54,353 nucleotides of DNA from the IMG/VR virus record IMGVR_UViG_3300025617_000030, positions 1 to 54,353 of that record; one strand, written 5' to 3'. The notes beneath the pieces are model-generated. The model was given only the letters and a program-made list of their open reading frames with translations, did no database searches and was not told the origin of the DNA. Positions 21,108-30,031 of the stretch are shown in pieces (position 1 is the stretch's first letter; every line of letters starts with the position of its first letter). The stretch is from a virus. The position numbers and the translations under genes were made by a program.

Positions 21108-21826
21108 TGCGTTATTTCAAGTACTTTCCAAAGATTAAATACGACCTAGATAATAACAAGCAAACACGAGAGATCGTCGATGTTTTTCGTCTAGCTAAAA
21201 TCGTAAATCAAGTTGACGATGATATTTCATTCTATAGACTATACACTATCCAAGAAGGTGAGAGGCCAGATCATGTTTCACAAAATTTATACAAAACTCC
21301 TGATTACTATTGGACGTTTTTCTTTGTTAATTCTAATCTAAAGAATCTCTATATTGACTGGCCGTTGACCTTCGATGAGATGAATAGTAAGATCGAAGAA
21401 GAATACTCAGGTGAGTATTTGAAAGTAGATAGCTATGACCTCTTCGATCAGTTTGTTCTGAATGAAACGATTACTGGTCTTCAGTCAGGCGCAACAGCAG
21501 TTATCACTGACAAGAACCCAACGCTTGGATGGATTCGTATCAAGGATAGAACAGGATCATTCAATAGTGGTGAGCTGATTTTCCAGCAGGTCGGTGATGA
21601 CATCTATAGCATTCAGATTGATTCTACACAAGGTCCATTTAAGTTTGCTCCAGCTCAATATGTCTTTGATGACGAAGTAGTAAATCGTGATACACCGAAT
21701 GCTGCGATCGTCACGTACTCGGATCTTGAGATCGAAAAGAACGATGCGAAACGAGAGATTCGAGTGATTCGTCCTGAGTTTGTTGACTCAGTTAAACGTC
21801 AGTTCAGAGAAGCTATTAATGCCTAG
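21107..21826 (+). CDS. 53: Baseplate wedge subunit gp53
   Basis: 239 aa. MRYFKYFPKIKYDLDNNKQT, RLYTIQEGERPDHVSQNLYK and TPDYYWTFFFVNSNLKNLYI (LysM-like start of gp53) identify the family. An extra beta segment (NETITGLQSGATAVITD) near residues 124-140 makes it longer than T4 gp53 (196). It overlaps the next gene by eight bases. Confidence 0.88.
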   Translation: MRYFKYFPKIKYDLDNNKQTREIVDVFRLAKIVNQVDDDISFYRLYTIQEGERPDHVSQNLYKTPDYYWTFFFVNSNLKNLYIDWPLTFDEMNSKIEEEYSGEYLKVDSYDLFDQFVLNETITGLQSGATAVITDKNPTLGWIRIKDRTGSFNSGELIFQQVGDDIYSIQIDSTQGPFKFAPAQYVFDDEVVNRDTPNAAIVTYSDLEIEKNDAKREIRVIRPEFVDSVKRQFREAINA

Positions 21827-23111
21827 TTATAAGCCGTCCACCGTACGCGTCTATGATGTTTTTATCGAGTCGCATAACGGTAAGATTCTAAACATCACGG
21901 ATTTATTTTCCTCGATCACGATTAGTGAGAGTCTATGGAATCCTACACTTATCGGTGCAATAGAGCTTATTGACGCTGCAGGCCTGTTGGCTGAGTTGCC
22001 TGTCATTGGCCAAGAGAAAGTATATTTTCAGATCGAGAGAGCCGATGCAGTTTATCAATATGAGTTTAGAACAACACATGTAGAAAAGGTTTTGCACAAC
22101 AACGCATTTACTTTACAATATGTAATTAACCTAGTCGAAGAATCATTCTATAACAATTCAATTCAGTTGGTATCACAAAGCTTTACAGGTCCAATATCAA
22201 AGACAGTCGAGATTATTCACAATGACTTCCTTGAAAAAGACATTGATGTAGAAGCAAGTTCAGGTAACTATAACCTGGTTGTACCGAACTGGAGTCCGTA
22301 CTCTGTGATACGGTGGTGCATGAGACGTGCACGTAACGAAAATAACTCACCTATGATGTTGTTCTCTTCATTATATAACGGTACTCAAATGAAATCAATT
22401 GAGACACTCTTTGAGCAGGATCCATTTGCTGAGTACTATCGTAGTAAAAAGAATGAAGCTGATGTAAATCCACAAAAGATGCAACAAGGAGATTTCCCGG
22501 ACTTCGATGCATTTATGAACTCGGCCTCAGAATTTTATGAACTTGAAGTCGGACCTACTCTTGAGACACTTCATAAGGGTGCGTACGGATCAAAAACACT
22601 TTTAGTTGACACGTCGAAGAAATCATACAATCTGTTTGATTTTAAATACAAGGATCAGCAAGATAAAATCGTAAAGCTGTCAAAAGAAACCGTGATGCCA
22701 GATTCTTTCTCTATCCTTGGTCAGTCAGCAAATGATTTTACCACGACAAAGCAGATGAACTTTGCCCATTCGTCTGGTAGTTTTGATGATGGTTCATTGT
22801 CATATAACAGTGATGTACTTAACACAGAGCCTTTCTTCAACTCATACCTACATACGTTGAATAACTATAGATACCGATTGAAGGTCAACGGTCGATTTGG
22901 TTTAGGTGTAGGTCAATGCGTTGACTTAAACATTACAAAGAATATTCTAAAGACCGCCGAGAACTCTAACATGAGTGATGAGAGACGGTCAGGCAAACAC
23001 ATTATTACAAACCTAAAACATATCATCGTACGTTCAGGTGACAACTACGATTACGCAATGGTGTTTGATGCGGCAAGAGATAGTATGGAGAAACCGATAG
23101 ATGCAGAATGA
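21819..23111 (+). CDS. 27: Baseplate hub protein gp27-like
   Basis: 430 aa from ATG 21819 (MPSYKPSTVRVYDVFIESHN), overlapping the gp53 stop; an upstream ATG at 21780 would overprint more. VRVYDVFIESHNGKILNITD and WNPTLIGAIELIDAAGLLAE with VPNWSPYSVIRWCMRRARNE fit the gp27/hub fold (tube-like beta domains). T4 gp27 is 391 aa. It precedes the gp5-like spike, its usual partner in the hub. Identification rests on pattern and position. Confidence 0.7.
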   Translation: MPSYKPSTVRVYDVFIESHNGKILNITDLFSSITISESLWNPTLIGAIELIDAAGLLAELPVIGQEKVYFQIERADAVYQYEFRTTHVEKVLHNNAFTLQYVINLVEESFYNNSIQLVSQSFTGPISKTVEIIHNDFLEKDIDVEASSGNYNLVVPNWSPYSVIRWCMRRARNENNSPMMLFSSLYNGTQMKSIETLFEQDPFAEYYRSKKNEADVNPQKMQQGDFPDFDAFMNSASEFYELEVGPTLETLHKGAYGSKTLLVDTSKKSYNLFDFKYKDQQDKIVKLSKETVMPDSFSILGQSANDFTTTKQMNFAHSSGSFDDGSLSYNSDVLNTEPFFNSYLHTLNNYRYRLKVNGRFGLGVGQCVDLNITKNILKTAENSNMSDERRSGKHIITNLKHIIVRSGDNYDYAMVFDAARDSMEKPIDAE

Positions 23112-24441
23112 TAATATGACATGGTTTTTTGGTGTCGTAGAAGATCGTAACGACCCCGAAGAAAAAGGACGTGTTCGCGTTCGTGTCTTTGGTGACCATA
23201 CAGAAGACAAGACTAAGATTCCAACAGAAACTCTTCCATGGGCTCAGGTAATGATGCCGGTGACGTCAGCTTCAATTGGTGGTATCGGTGAGTCCGCAAC
23301 AGGTATTGTTCAGGGATCCTGGGTTGTTGGATTCTACATGGATGGTGATTCAAGACAGTCACCTTTGATTATGGGTACGATTCCAGGTGACTCTAAACCC
23401 ACACGAAACAGTGTTGGATTCGGTGATCCTGATGGTGTACATCCTGTCAGATATGGTGAACCTGATACTCCGTATGCTGCACGAGCTGTGACCTTCATGA
23501 GCCATGCATCATATATCTCAAAGCAGGATACGCGTGTTGAGCAGGTTGAAACAGCGGTTCCTCCACGTGTCACGTCTGTATCACAGGATTATAACGATTC
23601 ATACTATACTCGACCTACATGGGATAGTCCACAACACTATGAAGGATTTGAGCCTAACTATCCATACAATAAAGTCACCGAGACAGAGTCAGGTCACGTT
23701 TTTGAGATCGATGACACACCACTCAACGAACGTATCTCTCAGTACCATAAAGCAGGTACTAACTATGAGATTCAGTCTGATGGTACAAAGCACGAGACAA
23801 TTGTCAAAGACAACTACACAGTTATTTTTGGTGACGATCATGTGTATATCAAAGGTAATGCAAATATCACAGTCGAGGGTGACTTACGTCAGCTGGTAAA
23901 AGGAAATTACCACCTCGAGGTAAATGGCGATAAGACTGAATTGATCCGAGGATCAATACAAAGAAAGATCAACAACTCAGAGCATGCAGAGATCGGCTTT
24001 GAGCGAGCAGTCAATGTCGGCGGAGATGATAAGCTTCGTGTATCGGCTGATCAAACAATCTATGTTGGTAAAACACGTGATGCAACGATAGGTACGACTG
24101 ATGACGTCTATGCCGGTACGTCTGCTATGTTGGCGACAGGAGGTGGGTTAACACTTTATGGTGGTGCCTCGGCTGCATTGAACTCAACAAATACTGTTGT
24201 ATCCGGGTCAGTATCTCTTAACTTAGATTCGATTGCTGCATTGAATATTACGTGTGATAACTTGATGACGATTAACGCTGCGACTGGACCAGGAGGTGTA
24301 CTTGCCGTGAATGCTATCAACGGTACAGTTGCATTTACATCTGGTGACGTAGTTGCAAATAACATTAGTCTTGTTACACATACTCATACTGATACTCCTG
24401 GCCTTGGTGCTGGAGTGACATCTCCTCCAAACGCGGTGTAA
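23101..24441 (+). CDS. 5: Baseplate central spike gp5-like, lysozyme domain absent
   Basis: 446 aa. The N-terminal OB-fold (MTWFFGVVEDRNDPEEKGRV, VVGFYMDGDSRQSPLIMGTI) is followed by a linker, then beta-helix needle repeats (GDDHVYIKGNANITVEGDLR, NGDKTELIRGSI). The end HTHTDTPGLGAGVTSPP has H427-x-H429, the metal-binding tip motif of contractile spikes. There is no lysozyme domain between OB-fold and needle, as in cyanophage gp5 and unlike T4 gp5 (575 aa). The start overlaps the gp27-like stop; ATG 23116 is a possible alternative. Confidence 0.85.
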   Translation: MQNDNMTWFFGVVEDRNDPEEKGRVRVRVFGDHTEDKTKIPTETLPWAQVMMPVTSASIGGIGESATGIVQGSWVVGFYMDGDSRQSPLIMGTIPGDSKPTRNSVGFGDPDGVHPVRYGEPDTPYAARAVTFMSHASYISKQDTRVEQVETAVPPRVTSVSQDYNDSYYTRPTWDSPQHYEGFEPNYPYNKVTETESGHVFEIDDTPLNERISQYHKAGTNYEIQSDGTKHETIVKDNYTVIFGDDHVYIKGNANITVEGDLRQLVKGNYHLEVNGDKTELIRGSIQRKINNSEHAEIGFERAVNVGGDDKLRVSADQTIYVGKTRDATIGTTDDVYAGTSAMLATGGGLTLYGGASAALNSTNTVVSGSVSLNLDSIAALNITCDNLMTINAATGPGGVLAVNAINGTVAFTSGDVVANNISLVTHTHTDTPGLGAGVTSPPNAV

Positions 24442-24444
24442 AAT

Positions 24445-25464
24445 ATGACAGAACTAGTATGCGGAAAGAGCATTGATTTTACTGACTTACTGACAGTAAA
24501 GAATGCAATCAAGGTATCATCACTGCTAGGACGATTAGGTACCACATCACTCGTAGCTTCATCGTCGACAGCGACAGGGCTCATCAGCAATTTACAGAGT
24601 GCTATCGATACCGGCGCTCAGATTGCAAGTGGTGATTTCTCGGCTATTACAGGTTTAGCGGGAGAAGAGTACTCATCATATATCTCTGAGCTTCGTGATA
24701 AGTGGGGTGACATATACGATGAGTTTGATGACTACATTGCAGCCATCCCAAGTGCAGAACAGATTATCGCAGGTGCCGAGGTACCTGATATATGTAGTCT
24801 GATACCTAATAAAATTCGTGTCCCAAATGATGATGGTACGTTTGAAGTCATTAGCCTACCACAGGTATCTGCTATTGCAGACGCTGCACCATCTCGTGAG
24901 CAAGCACTGACACGCACCGTTGTTGATAAGGCACAAAATAATTCTGAGAACTCACCTGCTACTGAGCTTACGAGGATTGATGTTATCACTGACTACGAAA
25001 CAAAAGTAGCATTACCGATTAAGAACTATCTGGATTCTTACTTTGTTGGTCTGACTGAGTCACTCATAGATATTAGAAAAACATATGTAGAAGATGAGAA
25101 GTGGCAACAAATACTACAGAAGGCAGCTGATACTGGACTCACACTTGACGAGTTAGATCAGAACGGTTCGTTTACCACTGTCGAGGCGTCATTCTATCGT
25201 GATTATGTTGACAACTACCTCTCTCAGAGTAAGTCATTGTCAGTACGTCGTGCTAAGATTAAAGCGTTAGTGAAGTCATACGAAAAAACCGTGGCTGGTC
25301 GTGTGCCGGCAGATGACTTTAATTTTGAGTATAACAAATATAAAGTCAACGAGAGAGTGTTTAATCCGACTGATGCCGAAGCGCTTGCTAATGCATTAGC
25401 TATTATAGGCGATAATGATGCAGCCGTGATTAATTACTATAAATACTTCAATATCTTAAATTAA
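24445..25464 (+). CDS. Virion/baseplate-associated hypothetical protein
   Basis: 339 aa between gp5 and gp25, in the structural operon. N-terminal helices with Gly/Ala/Ser-rich stretch (TTSLVASSSTATGLISNLQS), then charged helices (YVEDEKWQQILQKAADTGLT). A protein at this position is common in cyanophage-like genomes. No function assigned. Confidence 0.65.
   Translation: MTELVCGKSIDFTDLLTVKNAIKVSSLLGRLGTTSLVASSSTATGLISNLQSAIDTGAQIASGDFSAITGLAGEEYSSYISELRDKWGDIYDEFDDYIAAIPSAEQIIAGAEVPDICSLIPNKIRVPNDDGTFEVISLPQVSAIADAAPSREQALTRTVVDKAQNNSENSPATELTRIDVITDYETKVALPIKNYLDSYFVGLTESLIDIRKTYVEDEKWQQILQKAADTGLTLDELDQNGSFTTVEASFYRDYVDNYLSQSKSLSVRRAKIKALVKSYEKTVAGRVPADDFNFEYNKYKVNERVFNPTDAEALANALAIIGDNDAAVINYYKYFNILN
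25438..25445 (+). promoter_or_regulatory. Late promoter TATAAATA (tandem 1)
   Basis: TATAAATA in the last codons of the preceding gene, 42 bases before gp25. Confidence 0.6.
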
Positions 25465-25466
25465 GG

Positions 25467-25474
25467 TATAAATA
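25467..25474 (+). promoter_or_regulatory. Late promoter TATAAATA (tandem 2)
   Basis: TATAAATA two bases after the preceding stop and only six bases before the gp25 ATG, so a transcript from here would be almost leaderless; the copy at 25438 may be the active one for gp25. Confidence 0.6.
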
Positions 25475-25479
25475 ACAGT

Positions 25480-25920
25480 ATGCCACGTACACAAAATTTA
25501 TCAGATTTAGATCTTAAAAAGTCGATCATCACCGCAAGGCAGTCGGTGTACTCTGACTTTGATCTATCACTCAAACCACATCCAAACACGGGAGATATCA
25601 CAACACTTCGTGATATTAACTCTGTTCGTCAGTCTATTAAGAACCTGATTCTTACAAATCCTGGTGATAGACCCTTTTCTCCTAACCTTGGATCAGGCGT
25701 ACGTGGACTCTTATTTGAACCTGTTGATGCGTTCACGGCACTTGACATCAAAGAAGTCATTGAGACCGTAGTGTCTAACTTCGAGTCACGTGCACAGCTT
25801 TTAGATGTGACGGTCACAGATGAAGCAGACAATAACAGGTACCGTGTACAAATACAATTCCAAATTATTACTTCACTCGATACGGGTGAGGTTGATTTCT
25901 ACGTCGAGAGATTACGCTAA
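25480..25920 (+). CDS. 25: Baseplate wedge subunit gp25
   Basis: 146 aa (T4 gp25 132). LKPHPNTGDITTLRDINSVR, LILTNPGDRPFSPNLGSGVR and GLLFEPVDAF are the clear GPW/gp25 signature. It initiates the sheath on the baseplate. The stop overlaps the gp6 start (TAATGG). Confidence 0.93.
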   Translation: MPRTQNLSDLDLKKSIITARQSVYSDFDLSLKPHPNTGDITTLRDINSVRQSIKNLILTNPGDRPFSPNLGSGVRGLLFEPVDAFTALDIKEVIETVVSNFESRAQLLDVTVTDEADNNRYRVQIQFQIITSLDTGEVDFYVERLR

Positions 25921-27782
25921 TGGCAACTACATCAAATAACAGACTGAATGTTACAGAACTGGATTTTGATCAGATCCGTAGTAACCTAAAAACATACTTG
26001 GAAGGACAGACACAATTCCAGGATTATGACTTTAACGGTTCTGGTATGTCAACTCTCATTGACGTATTGGCATACAATACATTCTATAATGCTTTTAACG
26101 CGAACGTACAGTCAAACGAGTTATATCTTGAGACTGCACAAGTACGTAATAACGTGGTATCACACGCTAAAACACTTGGTTACGTACCACGTTCTGTCAC
26201 TTCATCTTTTGCTACTCTTGATGTGACAGTTAACAATCCAGTTGGATCACCTTCTACACTGACACTCAATCGTGGCACTGTGTTCTCTACACGTATCGAT
26301 GACAAGACGTATGCGTTTGTAAACCTAGAAGCACAAACTATTAACCCGGTTGATGGTGTTTACAAGTTCTCTAATCTCACTGTCAATCAGGGTAAGATTC
26401 GTTCGTTCGAATACGTCGTGGACAATACGTCACTTAGTAAGTCTTATGAAATTCCTGATGCGAATGTAGATACAGCTTCTCTTATCGTAAAGGTACGACC
26501 TAACCGCGCGTCAGACGATGAAGCGACATATGCACGTGTCACTAATGTTGTTGATGTAGATGGTGAGTCACAGGTATACTTCCTTCAAGAAGGCCTCGAT
26601 GGTAAGTTTGAGGTGTACTTCGGTGATGGGATCTTTGGTAAGTCAGTCGAAGCCGGAAACGTTATCGAATTAGAATATCTTGTAACGGACGGCGAAGTAG
26701 CAAATGGTGCTTCGGTGTATGCACTCGAAGGTAATGTCGAGGGTAACACAAATGTCACGGTCTCAACAGTTGCTAGATCAGCTGGTGGGTCGGATCGAGA
26801 AGAGATTGATTCGATTAAGTTCAACGCTCCACTTTCTTTCTTGTCTCAGAACCGAGTTGTAACAGCCGATGACTATGTAACGATCATCAAGAACAACTAT
26901 TCAAACGCAGATTCAGTTGCGGTATGGGGTGGAGAAGAAAATGATCCTCCACAATACGGTAGCGTGTTTGTATCCATTAAGCCTAAGAATGCCGAGACAC
27001 TTGACGAAGCTCAAAAGCAGTTTATTATCGATGATATCTTAAAGACAAAGAACCTTGTATCGATTACTCCACAATTAGTAGATCCGTCATACACGTATCT
27101 GTCACTTGAGGTATTCTTTAAGTACGATCCAAACCTGACATCATTGACATCTGGTGAGCTTCAGCAGAAAGTATCTCAAGTTATTTCGGACTACAACGAT
27201 ACCGACCTCAAACAGTTTGATGGCGTATTCCGTCACTCAAAACTCCTTGGTCTCATTGATGATAGTGACGCGTCGATTCTAAATACAACAGTACGTGTCT
27301 TCATGCAGAAGAGGTTTGTGCCTACCGTCGGCCAGTCACTGAAATATACCCTTGAGTTCTCTTCACCACTCTACACAACAGTGTCGAATGAAGACGTCAT
27401 TGAGTCAACTGCATTTACTTACAATGGATTCACTTCTTTCTTCGAAGATATCCAGCCAGATCTAACAGAAGGCACAACACAGCATCGACTACAGATCTAT
27501 AGATTTGCAGGTAACCAGAAGATTATTCAGGTACAGGATGCAGGGTACATTGTTCCGGAAGAAGGCCTTGTCATCCTCTCATCATTTAACCCAGAATCAT
27601 TCGTTGGTGATTACATTACGATCACATCATCTCCTGATTCAAATGATGTTGCACCGAAGCGTAACCAGCTTCTACAAATTGACATGAACCAAGTTACGAT
27701 TGAACCACAAGTTGATACGATTGCGACAGGTGGTGTGGTCGCCGGTATCGGATATCAAACAACTCCGAGACATAGCAGCTAA
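25920..27782 (+). CDS. 6: Baseplate wedge subunit gp6
   Basis: 620 aa (T4 gp6 660). LDFDQIRSNLKTYLEGQTQF, DYDFNGSGMSTLIDVLAYNT and FNANVQSNELYLETAQVRNN are the characteristic N-terminus; GDGIFGKSVEAGNVIELEYL and SADDYVTIIKNNY-like segments match the J-like fold. Two gp6 chains link each wedge. The stop overlaps the next start. Confidence 0.93.
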   Translation: MATTSNNRLNVTELDFDQIRSNLKTYLEGQTQFQDYDFNGSGMSTLIDVLAYNTFYNAFNANVQSNELYLETAQVRNNVVSHAKTLGYVPRSVTSSFATLDVTVNNPVGSPSTLTLNRGTVFSTRIDDKTYAFVNLEAQTINPVDGVYKFSNLTVNQGKIRSFEYVVDNTSLSKSYEIPDANVDTASLIVKVRPNRASDDEATYARVTNVVDVDGESQVYFLQEGLDGKFEVYFGDGIFGKSVEAGNVIELEYLVTDGEVANGASVYALEGNVEGNTNVTVSTVARSAGGSDREEIDSIKFNAPLSFLSQNRVVTADDYVTIIKNNYSNADSVAVWGGEENDPPQYGSVFVSIKPKNAETLDEAQKQFIIDDILKTKNLVSITPQLVDPSYTYLSLEVFFKYDPNLTSLTSGELQQKVSQVISDYNDTDLKQFDGVFRHSKLLGLIDDSDASILNTTVRVFMQKRFVPTVGQSLKYTLEFSSPLYTTVSNEDVIESTAFTYNGFTSFFEDIQPDLTEGTTQHRLQIYRFAGNQKIIQVQDAGYIVPEEGLVILSSFNPESFVGDYITITSSPDSNDVAPKRNQLLQIDMNQVTIEPQVDTIATGGVVAGIGYQTTPRHSS

Positions 27783-28657
27783 TGTATTACGATATTGAAA
27801 GTGTATTACCCGAGTACCTAGTATCAGAAAAGCCTGAACTAGTTGCTTTTATCAAAGCCTACTATGATTGGCTAGAGCAAGATGGTAATCCTGGAAGTGT
27901 AATCAATAAACTATCAATGTACCGTGACATGGATCGTGTTGCAGTAGAGTTTCTCGAGTATCTGCAACGTGAGATCGCGATATCGATTCCAGCTAATATT
28001 CGTGCTGATAAACGTAAATTGTACAAGAATGCTGTAGACATCTATTTGTCACGTGGATCAGAGCCTTCATACAAGGCCTTGTTTAACTTAGTATTCAATG
28101 ACGAGATCGAACTATTCTTCCCTCGTGTAGATATCCTAAAGCCTTCAGACGGTAAGTGGGATGCAGCAAACCAACGCTGGTTGAATGACGACGGTAAACT
28201 ATCTGTAAAGAAGTTTATTCAGGATTCACGGTTCTATCAGTCATTCTCATATGTAATTAAGACTGGACAGACAATTGACTTTTGGCGTGACTCGGTCAAA
28301 ACGTTGTTACACCCAGCTGGCTTTGCATTCTTTGGACAAGTATCAATTCTGTCTGATGCAACGAAAAAGATGCCTAAGGTTCAGCCAGGTGAAGATGAAG
28401 TAACGGATCAGGGAGTACCAATCATTCTCCCGGTAGTTCAGGTACCTGTCAGAGTCGCTGGATTCTTAGATATTAAATTTACTATTTTTTCCCAAAGTGA
28501 TATCAAACTTGGGCCGACATGGATGCATATTGATCGATATAAATTTATTAATGATGAACCCATATCACGGTATGGGATTTACAACGTTGGTGATGCGATT
28601 GAACATGCGAAAACGAATATCTCTATTCAATCAGATATATCAACCACAACAGTATAA
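27782..28657 (+). CDS. Baseplate-associated structural protein (possible gp7-like)
   Basis: 291 aa, between gp6 and gp8, where T4 has gp7 (1032 aa). MYYDIESVLPEYLVSEKPEL, YYDWLEQDGNPGSVINKLSM and LSRGSEPSYKALFNLVFNDE recur in cyanophage-like genomes. It could be a short counterpart of the gp7 wedge core; the similarity is positional only. Confidence 0.6.
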   Translation: MYYDIESVLPEYLVSEKPELVAFIKAYYDWLEQDGNPGSVINKLSMYRDMDRVAVEFLEYLQREIAISIPANIRADKRKLYKNAVDIYLSRGSEPSYKALFNLVFNDEIELFFPRVDILKPSDGKWDAANQRWLNDDGKLSVKKFIQDSRFYQSFSYVIKTGQTIDFWRDSVKTLLHPAGFAFFGQVSILSDATKKMPKVQPGEDEVTDQGVPIILPVVQVPVRVAGFLDIKFTIFSQSDIKLGPTWMHIDRYKFINDEPISRYGIYNVGDAIEHAKTNISIQSDISTTTV

Positions 28658-28660
28658 ATA
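28653..28660 (+). promoter_or_regulatory. Late promoter TATAAATA before gp8
   Basis: TATAAATA overlapping the stop of the upstream gene, 32 bases before gp8. A GGAG lies between. Confidence 0.75.
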
Positions 28661-28691
28661 AACCCAAACAGGTAATGGAGTTTTAACACAA

Positions 28692-30020
28692 ATGGCCGCA
28701 ATCATTACTCAAGACATGCGGATTAAGAATGCATCTAATTTTATTGATACAATTGCAGATGCTGGCGAATCCATCTATTTTTATATCGGACGTTCACAAG
28801 AATGGCCCAACTCAGATTCTGATGTTGCCGATCCAGAAGATAGCACTGCAAAAGTTAACGAGACAAAGTCAAAAATCTTTGCGATGAAGATCGTCGCTGG
28901 TTCTGATGTCACAAATGCTATTACACGGTATAACTGGACATCAGGTCAGACATATTCAGAGTGGGATGACCAAGACGAACTTATTTACAATAAGCAGTTC
29001 TATGTAATCACCGACGAATTTAACGTCTATAAGTGTTTACAAGCAGGAACTGGTCCGTCACTGAACAAGCCGACAGGTACTAACACCGCTGCTCAAAACG
29101 ATGAGAGCGCTGATGGTTATATCTGGAAGTACATGTTTACACTTTCAGGTACTCAGTCAACTAAGTTCTTGACTAACTCATTCATTCCAGTTTATACGAC
29201 AGACCCTGCGGTTGATGACGGATCACAACAATATAATGTTCAAGCTGCAGCTGCAGACGGTGGTATTCACCGAATCAAAGTAACAGCGGGTGGTTCAGGT
29301 TACACATCAATCCCAACCGTTGTAATTAACGGTAATGGTTCAGGTTGTAGCGCGAGTGCAACGATTGATGTTAACACCGGAACGGTAACTGCGATTGATG
29401 TTCCTAAAGTATCTGTTGGATCTGGATATAGCATTGCATCTGTAGAGATCACTGGCGGCGGTGGTACTGGAGCAACTGCTCGAGCGATCATCTCTCCGGC
29501 GGGCGGACACGGGTACGACCCGGTACGTGAGCTAGGGGGTTACTTTATGATGGCTAATATTCAACTAGACGGTGCAGTAGGTGATGGTGACTTCCCAATC
29601 GACAATGATTACCGTCAGCTAGGTCTGATGCGTAATCCTCTGAACTTTGGTACTTCAACAGTAGCCACGGCAACTACGTTAAATACAACATATACGATCA
29701 ACTATACAAATGGTTCAGGTACTTTCCTGCCAGATGATTTGATCGAGGGATCAGTCACAGAAACACAGGCTTATATTGATTCTGTAGACACAACGAATGA
29801 AAAGGTACGTTACCACCAAGAAGCTGCTTCTGGCTTCGGTACATTCCAGGTTGGTGAAACAATCACTGGATCTGTGTCAGGTGCAACTGCTACTATTTCA
29901 AGCGTAGACGATCCTGAATCTGATCCATTCACTGGTGAGATTCTTTACATTGAGAATCGTACCCGAGTGAATCGCTCAGAAAATCAGATTGAAGACATTA
30001 AACTTGTTCTAGAATTTTAA
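28692..30020 (+). CDS. 8: Baseplate wedge subunit gp8-like with beta inserts
   Basis: 442 aa (T4 gp8 334). SNFIDTIADAGESIYFYIGR, YRYNW-like and ADGYIWKYMFTLSGTQSTKF are family signatures. Extra residues come from two inserted repeat regions: about 195-275 (GGSGYTSIPTVVINGNGSGC type) and about 330-400 (FQVGETITGSVSGATATISS type). gp8 binds gp7/gp10 in the wedge. The inserts may form surface-exposed beta domains. Confidence 0.85.
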   Translation: MAAIITQDMRIKNASNFIDTIADAGESIYFYIGRSQEWPNSDSDVADPEDSTAKVNETKSKIFAMKIVAGSDVTNAITRYNWTSGQTYSEWDDQDELIYNKQFYVITDEFNVYKCLQAGTGPSLNKPTGTNTAAQNDESADGYIWKYMFTLSGTQSTKFLTNSFIPVYTTDPAVDDGSQQYNVQAAAADGGIHRIKVTAGGSGYTSIPTVVINGNGSGCSASATIDVNTGTVTAIDVPKVSVGSGYSIASVEITGGGGTGATARAIISPAGGHGYDPVRELGGYFMMANIQLDGAVGDGDFPIDNDYRQLGLMRNPLNFGTSTVATATTLNTTYTINYTNGSGTFLPDDLIEGSVTETQAYIDSVDTTNEKVRYHQEAASGFGTFQVGETITGSVSGATATISSVDDPESDPFTGEILYIENRTRVNRSENQIEDIKLVLEF

Positions 30021-30031
30021 GGTATTATTAA

